DNA of 44,667 nucleotides from Candidatus Coatesiibacteriota bacterium (GTDB taxonomy: Bacteria > RBG-13-66-14 > B26-G2 > WVWN01 > G020348885), in NCBI GenBank assembly GCA_020348885.1, contig CP070755.1, positions 2,360,352 through 2,405,018 of the forward strand, in the 5' to 3' direction. The notes below the pieces were generated by a model. That model was not told the DNA's origin. It made no database searches and saw only the letters and a program-made list of their open reading frames with translations. The position numbers and the translations under genes were made by a program. Below, one piece after another: positions 27,620 through 36,681 of the stretch (the first letter of the stretch is position 1; every line of letters starts with the position of its first letter).

Positions 27620-29248
27620 TTATGAAATCGTCCCCCGATAGTCCGGCAAGAGGACGGGCGAACGACGGTCCGTCCCTATGCCGTCGGCTTCAAGGGTTTG
27701 GTTCCATTCGCGTACGTGGTTCAGCGAAAGTTCACCCACGGTGACGGACGGCGTAGCGGCCGCGGCGCCGGCCCCGGCTCGACGCCCGAACACGCACACG
27801 TCCAGAAGCGAGTTGCCCATCAGCCGGTTTTCGCCGTGGACGCCGCCGGCGACTTCACCGGCGCAGTACAGGTTCGGGAGTGTCGCGCAGGACGCGTCGG
27901 CGTTGATGAGTACGCCGCCGTTCTGGTAGTGGACGCTCGGGTAAACCAGGACCGGTTCTTTTTCTATGTAGATGCCGTGGTTCGCGTACATCCTGTACTT
28001 GCCGGCGAAATCCCTACGCACCGTTCCCTCGCCGTGAAGCATATCGACCATCGGCGTGTCCACCCAAGCGCCCAGCCGTCCCGACGGCGTCGGCACGCCC
28101 TTGCCGCGTTCGGTGCACTCGCGGATGATGGCGCTGGCTTCCACGTCGCGGGTCTCGAGCCCGTAGACGAATTGTTCGCCGTCGACGTTTAGCACGTGTG
28201 CGCCGGCGCCTCTTACTTTTTCCGTGATGAGCAGGCCGACTATCTGTTCCGGGTAAATGGCGCCCGTCGGGTGGAACTGAGTCGACCCGAGGAACGCGAG
28301 TTCGGCGCCGGCCCTGTACGCCATCACCAGCCCGTCGGCAGTTGCGCCGTAGTGGTTGGTGGTCGGGAATCCAAGAATGTGGAGACGCCCTAACCCGCCG
28401 GTGGCGAGTATAGTCGTCTTTGCCCGGACGACCATGTATATCTCGCGGTCCATATCGAACAGCACCGCGCCGGCGCATTTCCTCTCTTCGTCTAGTATCA
28501 ACTCGACCGCCGGCGCGAATTCGAGTACGTCTATATCGGGTCGGTTCTCGACCTCGTCCCGAAGGGTCCTCATTATCTCCGCGCCGGTGATATCGGCGCA
28601 GGAATGCATACGCTTCCTGCTTGTCCCCCCGCCGTGAAGCGTCCGCATGGTCCCGTCGTCGGTCTTATCAAACATTACGCCCAGATCCTCGAGCCACGCG
28701 ACGACGCCGGGCGCGTCGGTTACGAGGGCGCGGACCAACTCCCGGACGTTAGCGAAGCGGCCGCCACCGATGACGTCCAGGTAATGTATCGCCGGCGAGT
28801 CGTTCTCCTTATCGGCGGCCTGGATGCCGCCCTCGGCCATCATCGTGTTGGCGTCGCCCAGGCGGAGCTTCGTCGCGAGAAGGATCCGCCCGGCGCCCTT
28901 CTCGTGCGCCATAATCGCGGCGCTACATCCGGCCCCGCCGCCGCCTAGTATCAGAACGTCTACGTCGTAATCGATTCGCGTAAGGTCGACCTTGTCGGGG
29001 TCGAGCCGGCTCAACGACTCGAGCACGTCGGCGACCTCGTTGGGATAGATTTCGCCGGCGTTCGGTCCTACGATAATCGCCCGTTTCGCGTCGGCGCGGA
29101 AGTCGGGGTGAAACTTCCGGAGGATGTCCTGTCGCTTGTCCATAGACATCGCCGGGAAGTGCTCGCCGCGGCGGGCCGCTTCCAGACGCGCGGGTCGCGA
29201 TTCTTCGACTCGCCCGATTAGTTCCTTCAGGCTGGAATCATAACCCAT
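27620..29248 (-). CDS. Fumarate reductase/succinate dehydrogenase-type flavoprotein
   Basis: 542 aa. FAD-binding VDVLILGGGGAGCSAA near residue 95, HGGGTSRKRMHS, FHPTG, LITEKVRGAGA (active-site Arg), SVHYQNGGV (His) and GENRLMGNSLLD (Arg): the full fumarate/succinate catalytic set. An uncommon N-terminal extension of about 90 residues precedes the FAD fold. The protein stops soon after the FAD-binding cap, so the C-terminal helical domain of typical SdhA/FrdA is short or missing. No iron-sulfur or membrane subunit is adjacent. It may be a soluble fumarate reductase or an aspartate-oxidase-like enzyme. Position with sucCD on the same strand favours a role at succinate/fumarate. Confidence 0.8.
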   Translation of the reverse strand: MGYDSSLKELIGRVEESRPARLEAARRGEHFPAMSMDKRQDILRKFHPDFRADAKRAIIVGPNAGEIYPNEVADVLESLSRLDPDKVDLTRIDYDVDVLILGGGGAGCSAAIMAHEKGAGRILLATKLRLGDANTMMAEGGIQAADKENDSPAIHYLDVIGGGRFANVRELVRALVTDAPGVVAWLEDLGVMFDKTDDGTMRTLHGGGTSRKRMHSCADITGAEIMRTLRDEVENRPDIDVLEFAPAVELILDEERKCAGAVLFDMDREIYMVVRAKTTILATGGLGRLHILGFPTTNHYGATADGLVMAYRAGAELAFLGSTQFHPTGAIYPEQIVGLLITEKVRGAGAHVLNVDGEQFVYGLETRDVEASAIIRECTERGKGVPTPSGRLGAWVDTPMVDMLHGEGTVRRDFAGKYRMYANHGIYIEKEPVLVYPSVHYQNGGVLINADASCATLPNLYCAGEVAGGVHGENRLMGNSLLDVCVFGRRAGAGAAAATPSVTVGELSLNHVREWNQTLEADGIGTDRRSPVLLPDYRGTIS

Positions 29249-29346
29249 TCAGTTCTCCGGTAAACCGCTCTAACATTAAGAGCTATAGTAAAGTGTTATT
29301 CAAAACATATCGGAATGAATCGGAATCGGACTAACCGGGCGTAGCG

Positions 29347-30144
29347 CTACCTGAACCCGGCCTTCACACGCCCGAGGGACGCCGGCGCGACGCCTGTTTG
29401 GTAACCGGCGCCTATCCCGAGGAATGCCACGTATCTACCCATCAATTGGGTTCTCGTGTGGGTTCCGTTTTTCAGTGCGCCGAAGGGGAACGTCGAGTAT
29501 ATCGCTCGGTAGTCGTACGGCGGGCCGGCGTCTATCCGTACGACCCGGCCGTTGGACTGATTACCGGCCCGTTTGCTTCGCATAATAACTTCGCCGTCGG
29601 CGTCGGCGTTTATTTCGTCTATGAAGTTGTCGCAGTCCTCGGTTTTGTAACCGGGGTACGTATATCGCAAACCCTCGAGCCAGCCGATACCCTGGGCCTC
29701 GTTCATGTTCCCCTCTTCCTTCGGGCGCCCGTCGTCCGCGAATTCGGCGCCTAGGAGAGAATAGAACAGCGTATTACCGTAACGATTACCAATCTCACCG
29801 CCCTCTATGTACAGGCGTGCCCGTAATCGGTTCAGGTAACCCTCGAGCCGAGAGAGTTCCGCCTGGCTCAAGGCGCCGTCGTTGGGCCACCAGCCGCATA
29901 GAACGAAGACCGCTTCGTACGGCGACAGGTCCGTGGGCAGCACTGTACTCGTTACCACCGTGACGCCGTTGGCCTCCAGCGCGGCTCGGACGTTGACTTC
30001 ACTTCCCATCGAACCGTCGCCGTCGTCGGGATCGGTGAAAGCCTGGTTCATGTCGTGGTCCCAGACGAGTACGGTACTAGCCGCAGGGACCGTCGCGAAA
30101 CCGACTACGGTTACAGCTATCAAAATTAGTTTAACGGTTTTCAT
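29347..30144 (-). CDS. Exported protein with a glutamine-amidotransferase-like fold
   Basis: 265 aa. Signal peptide (about 1-22, ending PAAS). Then VLVWDHDMN, SPYEAVFVLCGWWPNDGALSQAELSRLEGYL and ARLYIEGGEIG, a pattern like class I glutamine-amidotransferase/ThuA-like domains of secreted proteins in FCB-type bacteria. A catalytic Cys-His-Glu triad is not evident, so it is probably non-enzymatic. The end ASLGRVKAGFR resembles a linker that elsewhere leads to a sorting domain, which is absent here. GGGTGAT before the ATG; 4 bp behind the membrane-protein gene, so one operon. Confidence 0.55.
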   Translation of the reverse strand: MKTVKLILIAVTVVGFATVPAASTVLVWDHDMNQAFTDPDDGDGSMGSEVNVRAALEANGVTVVTSTVLPTDLSPYEAVFVLCGWWPNDGALSQAELSRLEGYLNRLRARLYIEGGEIGNRYGNTLFYSLLGAEFADDGRPKEEGNMNEAQGIGWLEGLRYTYPGYKTEDCDNFIDEINADADGEVIMRSKRAGNQSNGRVVRIDAGPPYDYRAIYSTFPFGALKNGTHTRTQLMGRYVAFLGIGAGYQTGVAPASLGRVKAGFR

Positions 30145-30148
30145 ATCA

Positions 30149-30907
30149 TCACCCGATTATCGTTACGTCGGCCAACACGTCGCGCCAGAAAAGCGCCGCG
30201 CGCCAGTGGACGAAGACGCTCGTCGCAAGGAAGAACAGCCCGACGAACGCGTGCTCCAACGCCATTTTATAATCCACTTCCCGGCGTAATATCAACCGGA
30301 CCGGCGGAACGCCCAGCGCGACGCTCAGATTTACAAAACCTATTACCTTCAACACTTCCCAAAACGGCCACGCGAAGACGATGCTATAGGTTCCGCTGGT
30401 CGAACCGAGTAGCAACCGCCCGGCGTTGTATGAGACGTAGTTCGCGTTAACCGCCGCTGTCGCCAGCCCGCCGATACCGCCAGTGATGAAGCTGAGTCCA
30501 CCCGCCAAACCGCCCTCTTCCACTATTTGAAGCGCGTAACCCCGAGTTTCCCCGAAGGCGACAGTATCGTCCGCAAGCCAGGCATTAAAGTCCGCGTTAT
30601 ACGCTTCGGCGTACAAAGCGGCGGCGCCGGCCCGTTCGGAAAAAAAGGTCGCGCCGACTGTAAAGAACAAAGCCAGACACGTGAGCCACAAGAGAGACAG
30701 CCCGACGGCGGGCCGATACCGGCCACGGGCCGCCGCCCAAAGGTAGAACGGCCCAACCGCCGCAACGTTCAAGACTGGCGTAACGTACTTGTTCCCGACG
30801 GCTATTGACGCGGCACAACTAATGAACGTGGTGGCCGCCAGATAGTAGCACGCCCGGGGGAACGTAAGCTCCGCGATGAACCGTGAGACGCGTTCGCTTA
30901 CTAACAT
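30149..30907 (-). CDS. Multi-pass membrane protein, unrecognised
   Basis: 252 aa with about five or six membrane segments (for example near 22-38, 45-58, 67-88, 130-150, 170-190 and 220-238). A central hydrophilic stretch contains YNADFNAWLADD. It is loosely similar to Yip1-type polytopic proteins, but there is no diagnostic motif. Its stop is 4 bp before the start of the exported protein, which suggests a joint role at the envelope. Confidence 0.5.
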   Translation of the reverse strand: MLVSERVSRFIAELTFPRACYYLAATTFISCAASIAVGNKYVTPVLNVAAVGPFYLWAAARGRYRPAVGLSLLWLTCLALFFTVGATFFSERAGAAALYAEAYNADFNAWLADDTVAFGETRGYALQIVEEGGLAGGLSFITGGIGGLATAAVNANYVSYNAGRLLLGSTSGTYSIVFAWPFWEVLKVIGFVNLSVALGVPPVRLILRREVDYKMALEHAFVGLFFLATSVFVHWRAALFWRDVLADVTIIG

Positions 30908-31138
30908 AGCCGGTCTAAACCTCCCGGCACCGGCCGGGTAAATATACCAAAATGCGAGTAATTCCGCAAGGTCGTATTGGACGACCGTATTTCATTAATC
31001 GCTTAAGTAGAAGAGTTTATTTCTTACCCTTTAACCACCCCCCGACGCGCCCGCCACATATTTTAACTACTCTATTATCGGAACGTTTCGGGGCACTTGG
31101 ACTCGCGTTAAAAACGGGAGTTGGCGCCTATTGGAACG

Positions 31139-31906
31139 TTACGGTAAAGTTTCGACGTACCCATCGAACTCGAACACCCCGTCGTCGTCGACGACCCATC
31201 CCGTCGCCCAGTCCGACGTGATTACGCGCTGGAATACGTACCTCTCAGTGGTGTCCGGGTCTATAGCGGCCAAGAATAACGTTTTCTCGCCGGTTGGGAA
31301 TATAACGTCGCCCGGTACTAAGACCTTAATTATCTCAGCTTCGGTGGACGGCTCTTCGCGTAAGTTAACCTTGATGCCCGGCCGAACCTTCTTCGAAAGG
31401 CGACAGCCCATACTGCCGTCGGCCATGTCTATCGATACCCGCCCCCCGGTCGTCGCGACGGAAAATATACACGTCCCCGGCCCGCCCGGGAAAACCAACG
31501 CGAGCATCTCGCCTTTCGTTTCGCCGAAGCTTAACGAGGCGAGCGATTCAAACCTCGTGTAGGATACGGGTTCGCGTCCGGCGACGCTGAGCCGCGGGTC
31601 CAGTTCCGACAATATCTCCTTCGCGTCGGTTTCGGCGAGGAAATACCCGGTGTAAACGAGTTTTACCCGGTGTGTTTCCGCTTGGGGTTCCCGGGCTATG
31701 ACGACGACATCGATCAAGTCGTCCCCGACGACGAACGCACCCGGCACGTCGCCTTCTTCTACCTTCGACGTCAAGACGGGAGCGTCGGCCGCCGTCTCCG
31801 TGTCGGACGGCTCTTCGGCCGATTTTTTACCGCCGCACGAAATTATAGACGCGGCCAGTAGCCCTACGGTTGCCATCGTGTAGACGCGTTTGATTTTATC
31901 CACCAC
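31139..31906 (-). CDS. Lipoprotein with C-terminal SH3-like domain
   Basis: 255 aa. A signal peptide with a lipobox-like ISC at about residue 24 (SIISCGGKKS), then a low-complexity Glu/Thr/Asp linker and a globular region. The last 80 residues resemble a bacterial SH3 domain (IKVNLREEPSTEAEIIKVLVPGDVIF...GWVVDDDGVFEFDGYVE). It is probably an outer- or inner-membrane-anchored protein binding the cell wall. AAGGAG precedes two adjacent GTG codons; the second (31903) has the better spacing. Confidence 0.65.
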   Translation of the reverse strand: MVDKIKRVYTMATVGLLAASIISCGGKKSAEEPSDTETAADAPVLTSKVEEGDVPGAFVVGDDLIDVVVIAREPQAETHRVKLVYTGYFLAETDAKEILSELDPRLSVAGREPVSYTRFESLASLSFGETKGEMLALVFPGGPGTCIFSVATTGGRVSIDMADGSMGCRLSKKVRPGIKVNLREEPSTEAEIIKVLVPGDVIFPTGEKTLFLAAIDPDTTERYVFQRVITSDWATGWVVDDDGVFEFDGYVETLP

Positions 31907-31946
31907 GAGCTCCTTCCTCCACGGTTAATTTGAGGTAACGTCGCTT

Positions 31947-33083
31947 TCACTCTTCTCCCAACGCGCCGGCGGCCTCTTTGAGCTGCTCGATTATCGGGAT
32001 GCCTTGGGGACACTTGGGCTCGCATTCGCCGCACTCGGTGCACGCGTCGGCGCGTTTGCCCGGGAACATCTCAAGGAAGCCTATTAACTTATAGGTCTCC
32101 CGGGCGTACTTCTCGGCCTTGTATACGCGGTGGTAGTTCATCAGCTCGAAGATGAGGGGGATGTTTACGCCTTCGGGGCACGGCGTACAATAACCGCATA
32201 ACGTGCAATAAGAATCCCCAAGTTCTTTGTTGCGGGCCAGTATCCGTTCGAGCTCCGCCGACTCTTCGGGCGTAAGCGGTTTGAAGTCCCGGGCGGCGCG
32301 GAGGTTCTCCTCTACGTCGTCCATCGAGCCCATCCCCGAAAGGGCGGTTCCGACGGCAGGGTTCGACCAGACGAACGTGAGCGCGTCTGTCGCCGTAATC
32401 ATCTCGCGACCGTCGGCCCGGGCTTTCTCTAACACTTCCGAAGGCGGCGTCGCCAGCCGCCCGCCGCCGACCGGTCCCATAATCATCACGCCCATCCCCC
32501 GGTCGGCCGCGTACGCCATCGTCTCCTCGTTCGACCGGTCGAGGAGGTTGTACTGGACGAGCATCGCTTCGCCTATCCCGGCGTCGACCAGCTCCCGCAG
32601 GTTGGCCGCGTCGTCGTGAAAGGAAAAACAGACGTGCCGGATCTTGCCGGCGTCCCGAGCCCGCTCGGCGCGCGCGACTAGGTCCAGCGCTCGGACTTTG
32701 CTCTCGAAGTTCTTCTTGCTCAGGCTATGGAACAGATACGAATCTATGCTGTCGGTCCGGAGCTTTTCGAGTTGTTTATCAAGATAATCGTCGTAGTCTT
32801 CGGGTTTCTCGAGCAGCCACGTCGGGTTCTTGGTCTGAAGGATGACCTTGTCGCGATACCCATCGGCGAGGGCCCCGGCGACGGCCGTTTCGCTCTCTCC
32901 GTTGTGATACGACCAGGCCGTGTCCACGAGGTTGACGCCTTCGTCGATCGCGTGGCGGATTATCCGTACTGTCTCGTCCGTGTCCACCGATATAGTCCGT
33001 CCGGGTTTGGTCGGCAGGCGCATCGCGCCGAACCCGAGTATCGAGACTTCGAGGCCGGTCATACCGAGGGTGCGGTATTGCAT
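31947..33083 (-). CDS. Aldo/keto reductase with C-terminal ferredoxin domain
   Basis: 378 aa. AKR barrel: GFGAMRLP, NLVDTAWSYHNGESE (Asp and Tyr), LQTKNPTW (Lys) and FHSLSK (His). Residues about 290-360 hold CTLCGYCTPCP and CTECGECEPKCPQGI, which could bind two 4Fe-4S clusters. This fused type is common in anaerobes and probably couples ferredoxin-level electrons to carbonyl reduction or oxidation; substrate unknown. AAAGG lies 8 bases before the ATG. Confidence 0.92.
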   Translation of the reverse strand: MQYRTLGMTGLEVSILGFGAMRLPTKPGRTISVDTDETVRIIRHAIDEGVNLVDTAWSYHNGESETAVAGALADGYRDKVILQTKNPTWLLEKPEDYDDYLDKQLEKLRTDSIDSYLFHSLSKKNFESKVRALDLVARAERARDAGKIRHVCFSFHDDAANLRELVDAGIGEAMLVQYNLLDRSNEETMAYAADRGMGVMIMGPVGGGRLATPPSEVLEKARADGREMITATDALTFVWSNPAVGTALSGMGSMDDVEENLRAARDFKPLTPEESAELERILARNKELGDSYCTLCGYCTPCPEGVNIPLIFELMNYHRVYKAEKYARETYKLIGFLEMFPGKRADACTECGECEPKCPQGIPIIEQLKEAAGALGEE

Positions 33084-33330
33084 AGTAATAACCTTTCGGG
33101 TTTGGCCAGTTCGGTATAATGGCGCGTGTCGGCGAATATAACCAAACCCGGCCGTTTTTTCAACGGTTTTCGGGCGGTGTCGACCGAGAAGCGTCTCCGT
33201 CGACGACGAACCTTATATCTCCAGTCTACACCGGTAATCGCTGGCGTTTCGGTTAGCCGGTGCGGGCAAGGCGTTTATATTTCCCCTGGCGAATCGTTGT
33301 GTTATATTACCGTAATCGGTTAAAAACCCT

Positions 33331-34152
33331 GTGAGTTCCGTCGAGAAAATTATATGGTCGGTCGTCCTGCCTTCGGTCGTTTTTTCTACTTACGTTTTTC
33401 TAATGGCTCCGGGGAAAATCGTCCGCGACTCCCGGACGGATACCATCGCTCCAATGTGTATAAACGTAAGCCCTTCGGCCGACGAAATAAGGCTTATAAC
33501 GGTCGACGAACGGTACGCTACCGACATCGGTTACGAATCGCCTAAGGAGTATTTGTCTCCGAAGAACGTACGGCCGGCGGTCTTCGGCGGTAAACATATT
33601 TCGGCGGACTTAACGGTCCAGCGGTTATGGTGCTGGGAGGACGCGGAAGTCGTCGCTTACTTCGTGATATCTTCCGGCCGGAAGGACTCGCCCACGCCGG
33701 CCGGCGAGTATGTAATATACCAAAAGATAAAGACCGCCATATCCAGGGATTTCTACGAGGAAGGTAGGAGGCGTTGGTGGGGGATGCCGTATTACCTCGA
33801 GGCCGGGGCTTTCGGCATCCACGGCGTGCCGTCGCTGTATATGAGGTACGACGAACCTATAGAAACCCTGGGCCGACCGGCGTCCCACAGTTGTATCCGG
33901 CTCGGGCACGTTCCCCTCGAGAATTTGGGCGGAGTAAGCCCGGCCGAGTGGGTTTTCGTTTGGGCGGACTTGCGGACACCCGTACGGGTCTTCGGCGAAT
34001 GGGATTTCGAGAACGGAAAGGAGTCCGACGAACTTACGCGCCGTGGGTTCTCGGATGAGGCGGGTTTCTACCTAAAGGCGTCGGTCGTCCAAAGGAAAGG
34101 AAGGGTGAACGATCTCGAAGAAAACATAAAGGCGGCCGGTATACTACGGTAA
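33331..34152 (+). CDS. L,D-transpeptidase (YkuD family)
   Basis: 273 aa from GTG. An N-terminal membrane anchor (about 7-28), then the YkuD domain: FVISSGRKDSPTPAGEYVIY, AFGIHGVPSLYM, and GRPASHSCIRLGH with His186 and catalytic Cys188. It makes 3-3 cross-links in peptidoglycan or attaches proteins to it. The N-terminal part (about 30-105) is longer than usual and has no recognised domain. MltG follows 150 bp downstream. Confidence 0.9.
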   Translation: MSSVEKIIWSVVLPSVVFSTYVFLMAPGKIVRDSRTDTIAPMCINVSPSADEIRLITVDERYATDIGYESPKEYLSPKNVRPAVFGGKHISADLTVQRLWCWEDAEVVAYFVISSGRKDSPTPAGEYVIYQKIKTAISRDFYEEGRRRWWGMPYYLEAGAFGIHGVPSLYMRYDEPIETLGRPASHSCIRLGHVPLENLGGVSPAEWVFVWADLRTPVRVFGEWDFENGKESDELTRRGFSDEAGFYLKASVVQRKGRVNDLEENIKAAGILR

Positions 34153-34239
34153 AACGCCCGCGGCGGTTTACGGTAAAACCCGATACGGGAAATAATACAA
34201 AAAACTCTAAACGGCGACGCGGAGCCCATTTGAAATAGT

Positions 34240-34268
34240 TTGACTATCCGCCCCGCGCCCGTTATTAT
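34240..34268 (+). promoter_or_regulatory. Promoter for mltG
   Basis: TTGACT (34240-34245), 17 bp, TATTAT (34263-34268). Start near 34275, 29 bp before the mltG ATG. Confidence 0.65.
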
Positions 34269-34303
34269 ACGCGACAAACGGTTCGGGCCGCCTAGGGCTT
34301 CGT

Positions 34304-35317
34304 ATGTCTAGAGGTAAAAAATTCGCCGTAGTGATTATCGTGTCCATCGTCGCCGGGGCGGCGGGGACAGCTCTGGTTTACGCCGCGTACGACTATATGC
34401 TCAACAAGACCCCCGGCGCGGCGGTCGCGAAGACGGTGGAAATACCGCCCGGGTCCACGGCCGGTGAAATAGGTGACCTGCTCGAGGCCGAAGGTATAAT
34501 CGCAGACCGTTGGGCGTTCGTCGCATACGTACGGCTGAACAAAATCGAGGGCGAGCTAAAGGCCGGTCGCTACGAGCTTTCCAGCGAGATGACGGTCCCG
34601 GAGATAGCGGACCGCATTGCGGCGGGCGAAGTCGCCCTTACGAAGTTCACGGTACCCGAGGGATACCGGTTGACCGAGATAGCCGACGCGGCCGGGGCGG
34701 CAGGGCTCTGTTCCGCCGAGGACTTTCTCGCGGCCTGCGAAGTTGGCGACCCGAAAGGCCGAATCCCGGAAGGTATGTCCCTCGAGGGGTATCTTTTCCC
34801 CGATACTTACGTGTTCGACTCGGGGACCGGGCCGGAAGAGGTCGTCGCCGTTATGCTCGACAAGTTCTTCGACATGATAACCGACGAGGATATCGAACGC
34901 ATCGAAGCTGGCGGAAGCACTCTCCACGAGGTAGTAACCCTGGCGTCGCTCGTGGAAAGGGAAGCGTTGGTGGACGACGAGCGGCCGACGGTCGCCGCGG
35001 TTTTTACAAACCGTCTGGAGAAAGGTATGACCCTGGGGTCTTGCGCCACTGTAATATACGCTCTGGGATACGTACCGGAGCGTATAACGATACAGGATCT
35101 GAAGATAGACTCGCCTTACAACACGTATATCAACCCGGGCCTTCCGCCGGGGCCGATATGCTCGCCCGGCGAAGCGTCCTTGCGAGCGGCTATAGAACCC
35201 GCCGACGTGGATTACCTCTACTTCGTCTCCAACGGCGACGGGACTCACACCTTCACGACCACGTACGGCGAGCACGAACGACTCCGCTTGGAGATGAGAG
35301 AACGAAACGAAGAGTAG
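34304..35317 (+). CDS. mltG: Endolytic transglycosylase MltG
   Basis: 337 aa. One N-terminal membrane segment (about 8-28), then a LysM-like part (VEIPPGSTAGEIGDLLEAEGII) and the YceG catalytic domain: VPEGYRLTEIAD, LEGYLFPDTY, LASLVEREA with the catalytic Glu, NRLEKGMTLGS, SPYNTYINPGLPPGPICSPG and YLYFVSNGDGTHTFTTTYGEH. It cuts nascent glycan strands and helps set glycan length. Slightly short for the family. Confidence 0.95.
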   Translation: MSRGKKFAVVIIVSIVAGAAGTALVYAAYDYMLNKTPGAAVAKTVEIPPGSTAGEIGDLLEAEGIIADRWAFVAYVRLNKIEGELKAGRYELSSEMTVPEIADRIAAGEVALTKFTVPEGYRLTEIADAAGAAGLCSAEDFLAACEVGDPKGRIPEGMSLEGYLFPDTYVFDSGTGPEEVVAVMLDKFFDMITDEDIERIEAGGSTLHEVVTLASLVEREALVDDERPTVAAVFTNRLEKGMTLGSCATVIYALGYVPERITIQDLKIDSPYNTYINPGLPPGPICSPGEASLRAAIEPADVDYLYFVSNGDGTHTFTTTYGEHERLRLEMRERNEE

Positions 35318-35335
35318 GTTTATACGTATTAACGG

Positions 35336-35668
35336 ATGTCGGGTAAATTCGCCGAACGGATAAAGGGAATAGAGGCGGCTTTCGACGGCGGCGACGTGGT
35401 CGTTTGGCCCCTTCGCGTCGGGCCGAAGGCGATCGGCCCGGTGAACGCGGTTATAGAGGGGTACGAGTACGCGATGTTGCTTCGCTCCGCCGTTCACGGC
35501 GCCCAGGGGACGTTTGCGCTGTGGGTCGCGCCGGCGCACCGGGGCGAGGCCGAGGGACTCCTGGTGGAGCTCGCGGAACGCTACCAAGTTGAGGTGGGCG
35601 AACCCCACGCGTACACGCCCGACGACCTGGCGGCGGGAATGCACCTACGAAAGGAGAAGGACGACTAG
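35336..35668 (+). CDS. Small protein, possibly DUF4911-like
   Basis: 110 aa, no signal or membrane segment. A compact alpha/beta protein: VVVWPLRVGPKAIGPVNAVIEGYEYAMLLRSAVHGAQGTFALWVAPAHRGEAEGLLVELAERYQ. The IIEGY-type helix and later strand recall DUF4911, a small domain of unknown function, but the match is from memory. It begins 18 bp after mltG and may be co-transcribed. Confidence 0.5.
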   Translation: MSGKFAERIKGIEAAFDGGDVVVWPLRVGPKAIGPVNAVIEGYEYAMLLRSAVHGAQGTFALWVAPAHRGEAEGLLVELAERYQVEVGEPHAYTPDDLAAGMHLRKEKDD

Positions 35669-35688
35669 AAAACGTTATAGAGTAAACC

Positions 35689-35723
35689 GTTGACTTAACC
35701 TACTGTAAAAACAAGAATTGCTA
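35689..35723 (+). promoter_or_regulatory. Conserved upstream block, copy A (before signal peptidase A)
   Basis: This 35-bp block matches the block at 36647-36681 in 25 of 35 positions and begins with (T)TTGACTTAAC. In this copy the ribosome-site region is AGAA rather than GGAG, so translation of copy A may be weak. No -10 box lies at the right distance from TTGACT, so it may not be a classical promoter. Confidence 0.5.
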
Positions 35724-36533
35724 GTGGTCGAAAAGAAGAAGAACGAGAAGAAGGCCAGACGGAAGGTCATGACTAAACGGCGGAAGACGCTGAAGGGTAT
35801 CAGGAAGTTTTTGATATACGCGGCGATATTTATCGCCCTTCTTACCGGCCTTACGTTAAGGGCATTAGAAATCAGCGCTACGTTAGGGGCAATGGAAGCG
35901 GTAGTGAATATTGCCGGTTCGATGGAGGATTCTCTTTTCGTCGGCGATTATATCTTGGTGGATAACGTAAGTATATACGCCGGCGGGCCGCACCGGGGCG
36001 ATATCGCGACCTTCGATTATCCGTTTATTGAGCTGAACATCTTCCAGAGGACTTGGCGCTCCGCCAGCAAACTCTGGGGCGGCGGCGACTGGGATCCGAG
36101 ATTGCTGATCAAAAGAGTTATCGGCGAACCGGGCGATACCATCCTGATAGAAGACGGTGTACTCTACGTCAACGGCGAACCGCAGGACGAGCCGTATCTC
36201 AAGACAGACGCGGGGGCCGACTTCGGGCCGATTACCGTACCCGAGGACCACTATTTTATGGCGGGCGACGACCGGTACGAATCGGTCGACAGCCGGTACA
36301 TAGGCGCGGTACCGAGGGACGTCATCCGTGGCAAGGCGCGGGTTATATACTTCTCGCTCGCGCCGACGGCCTGTCCAAAGCACGACGCGCCGCTTATCAC
36401 GACCCCTGACGGCGAGCTCCGCTGCGCCTACGACGGCGAGATAATGCGCGAGGGTTACGATGCAGTAGATGCTTCGCCACTCCGTTTTGACAAAAGGATT
36501 CGCTGGTCCCGTATAGGCAAGGTAATATTTTAG
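35724..36533 (+). CDS. Signal peptidase I paralogue A (diverged)
   Basis: 269 aa from GTG 35724, aligned with the GTG of copy B; the upstream TTG is not favoured. A basic N-terminus and one membrane segment (about 28-48). The serine region reads VVNIAGSMEDSL (Ser66) in place of the usual IPSGSM, and about 13 extra residues lie between membrane and serine. The Lys region is normal (LLIKRVIGEPGD, Lys130). MAGDDRYES replaces MGDNRYDS, so the third box has Asp for Asn. A Cys-x2-His ... Cys extension (CPKHDAPL...LRCAYDGE) is shared with copy B. Activity is doubtful, and it may be a decaying or specialised copy. Confidence 0.75.
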   Translation: MVEKKKNEKKARRKVMTKRRKTLKGIRKFLIYAAIFIALLTGLTLRALEISATLGAMEAVVNIAGSMEDSLFVGDYILVDNVSIYAGGPHRGDIATFDYPFIELNIFQRTWRSASKLWGGGDWDPRLLIKRVIGEPGDTILIEDGVLYVNGEPQDEPYLKTDAGADFGPITVPEDHYFMAGDDRYESVDSRYIGAVPRDVIRGKARVIYFSLAPTACPKHDAPLITTPDGELRCAYDGEIMREGYDAVDASPLRFDKRIRWSRIGKVIF

Positions 36534-36646
36534 CCGGTAGTATTATATAAGTAAGCTTACCGGGATTAAAATATGTCGGAGAATATGAGGATTAGGCCGT
36601 ACAACGTTTAATAATGAAGGTGATTGAAACCGTAATCGAACAATCC

Positions 36647-36681
36647 TTTGACTTAACATACAGTAAGAACAGGAGTTAAGG
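36647..36681 (+). promoter_or_regulatory. Conserved upstream block, copy B (before signal peptidase B)
   Basis: Second copy of the 35-bp block. It includes TTGACTTAAC and an AGGAG ribosome site just before the GTG at 36682. The repeat shows that the duplication included the control region. The rest of 36534-36646 holds no gene. Confidence 0.5.

Noticed and set aside
35690-35718. Classical promoter before signal peptidase A
   Set aside because: TTGACT is clear, but 17 bp on there is only AAGAAT, and in copy B the same place holds the ribosome site.
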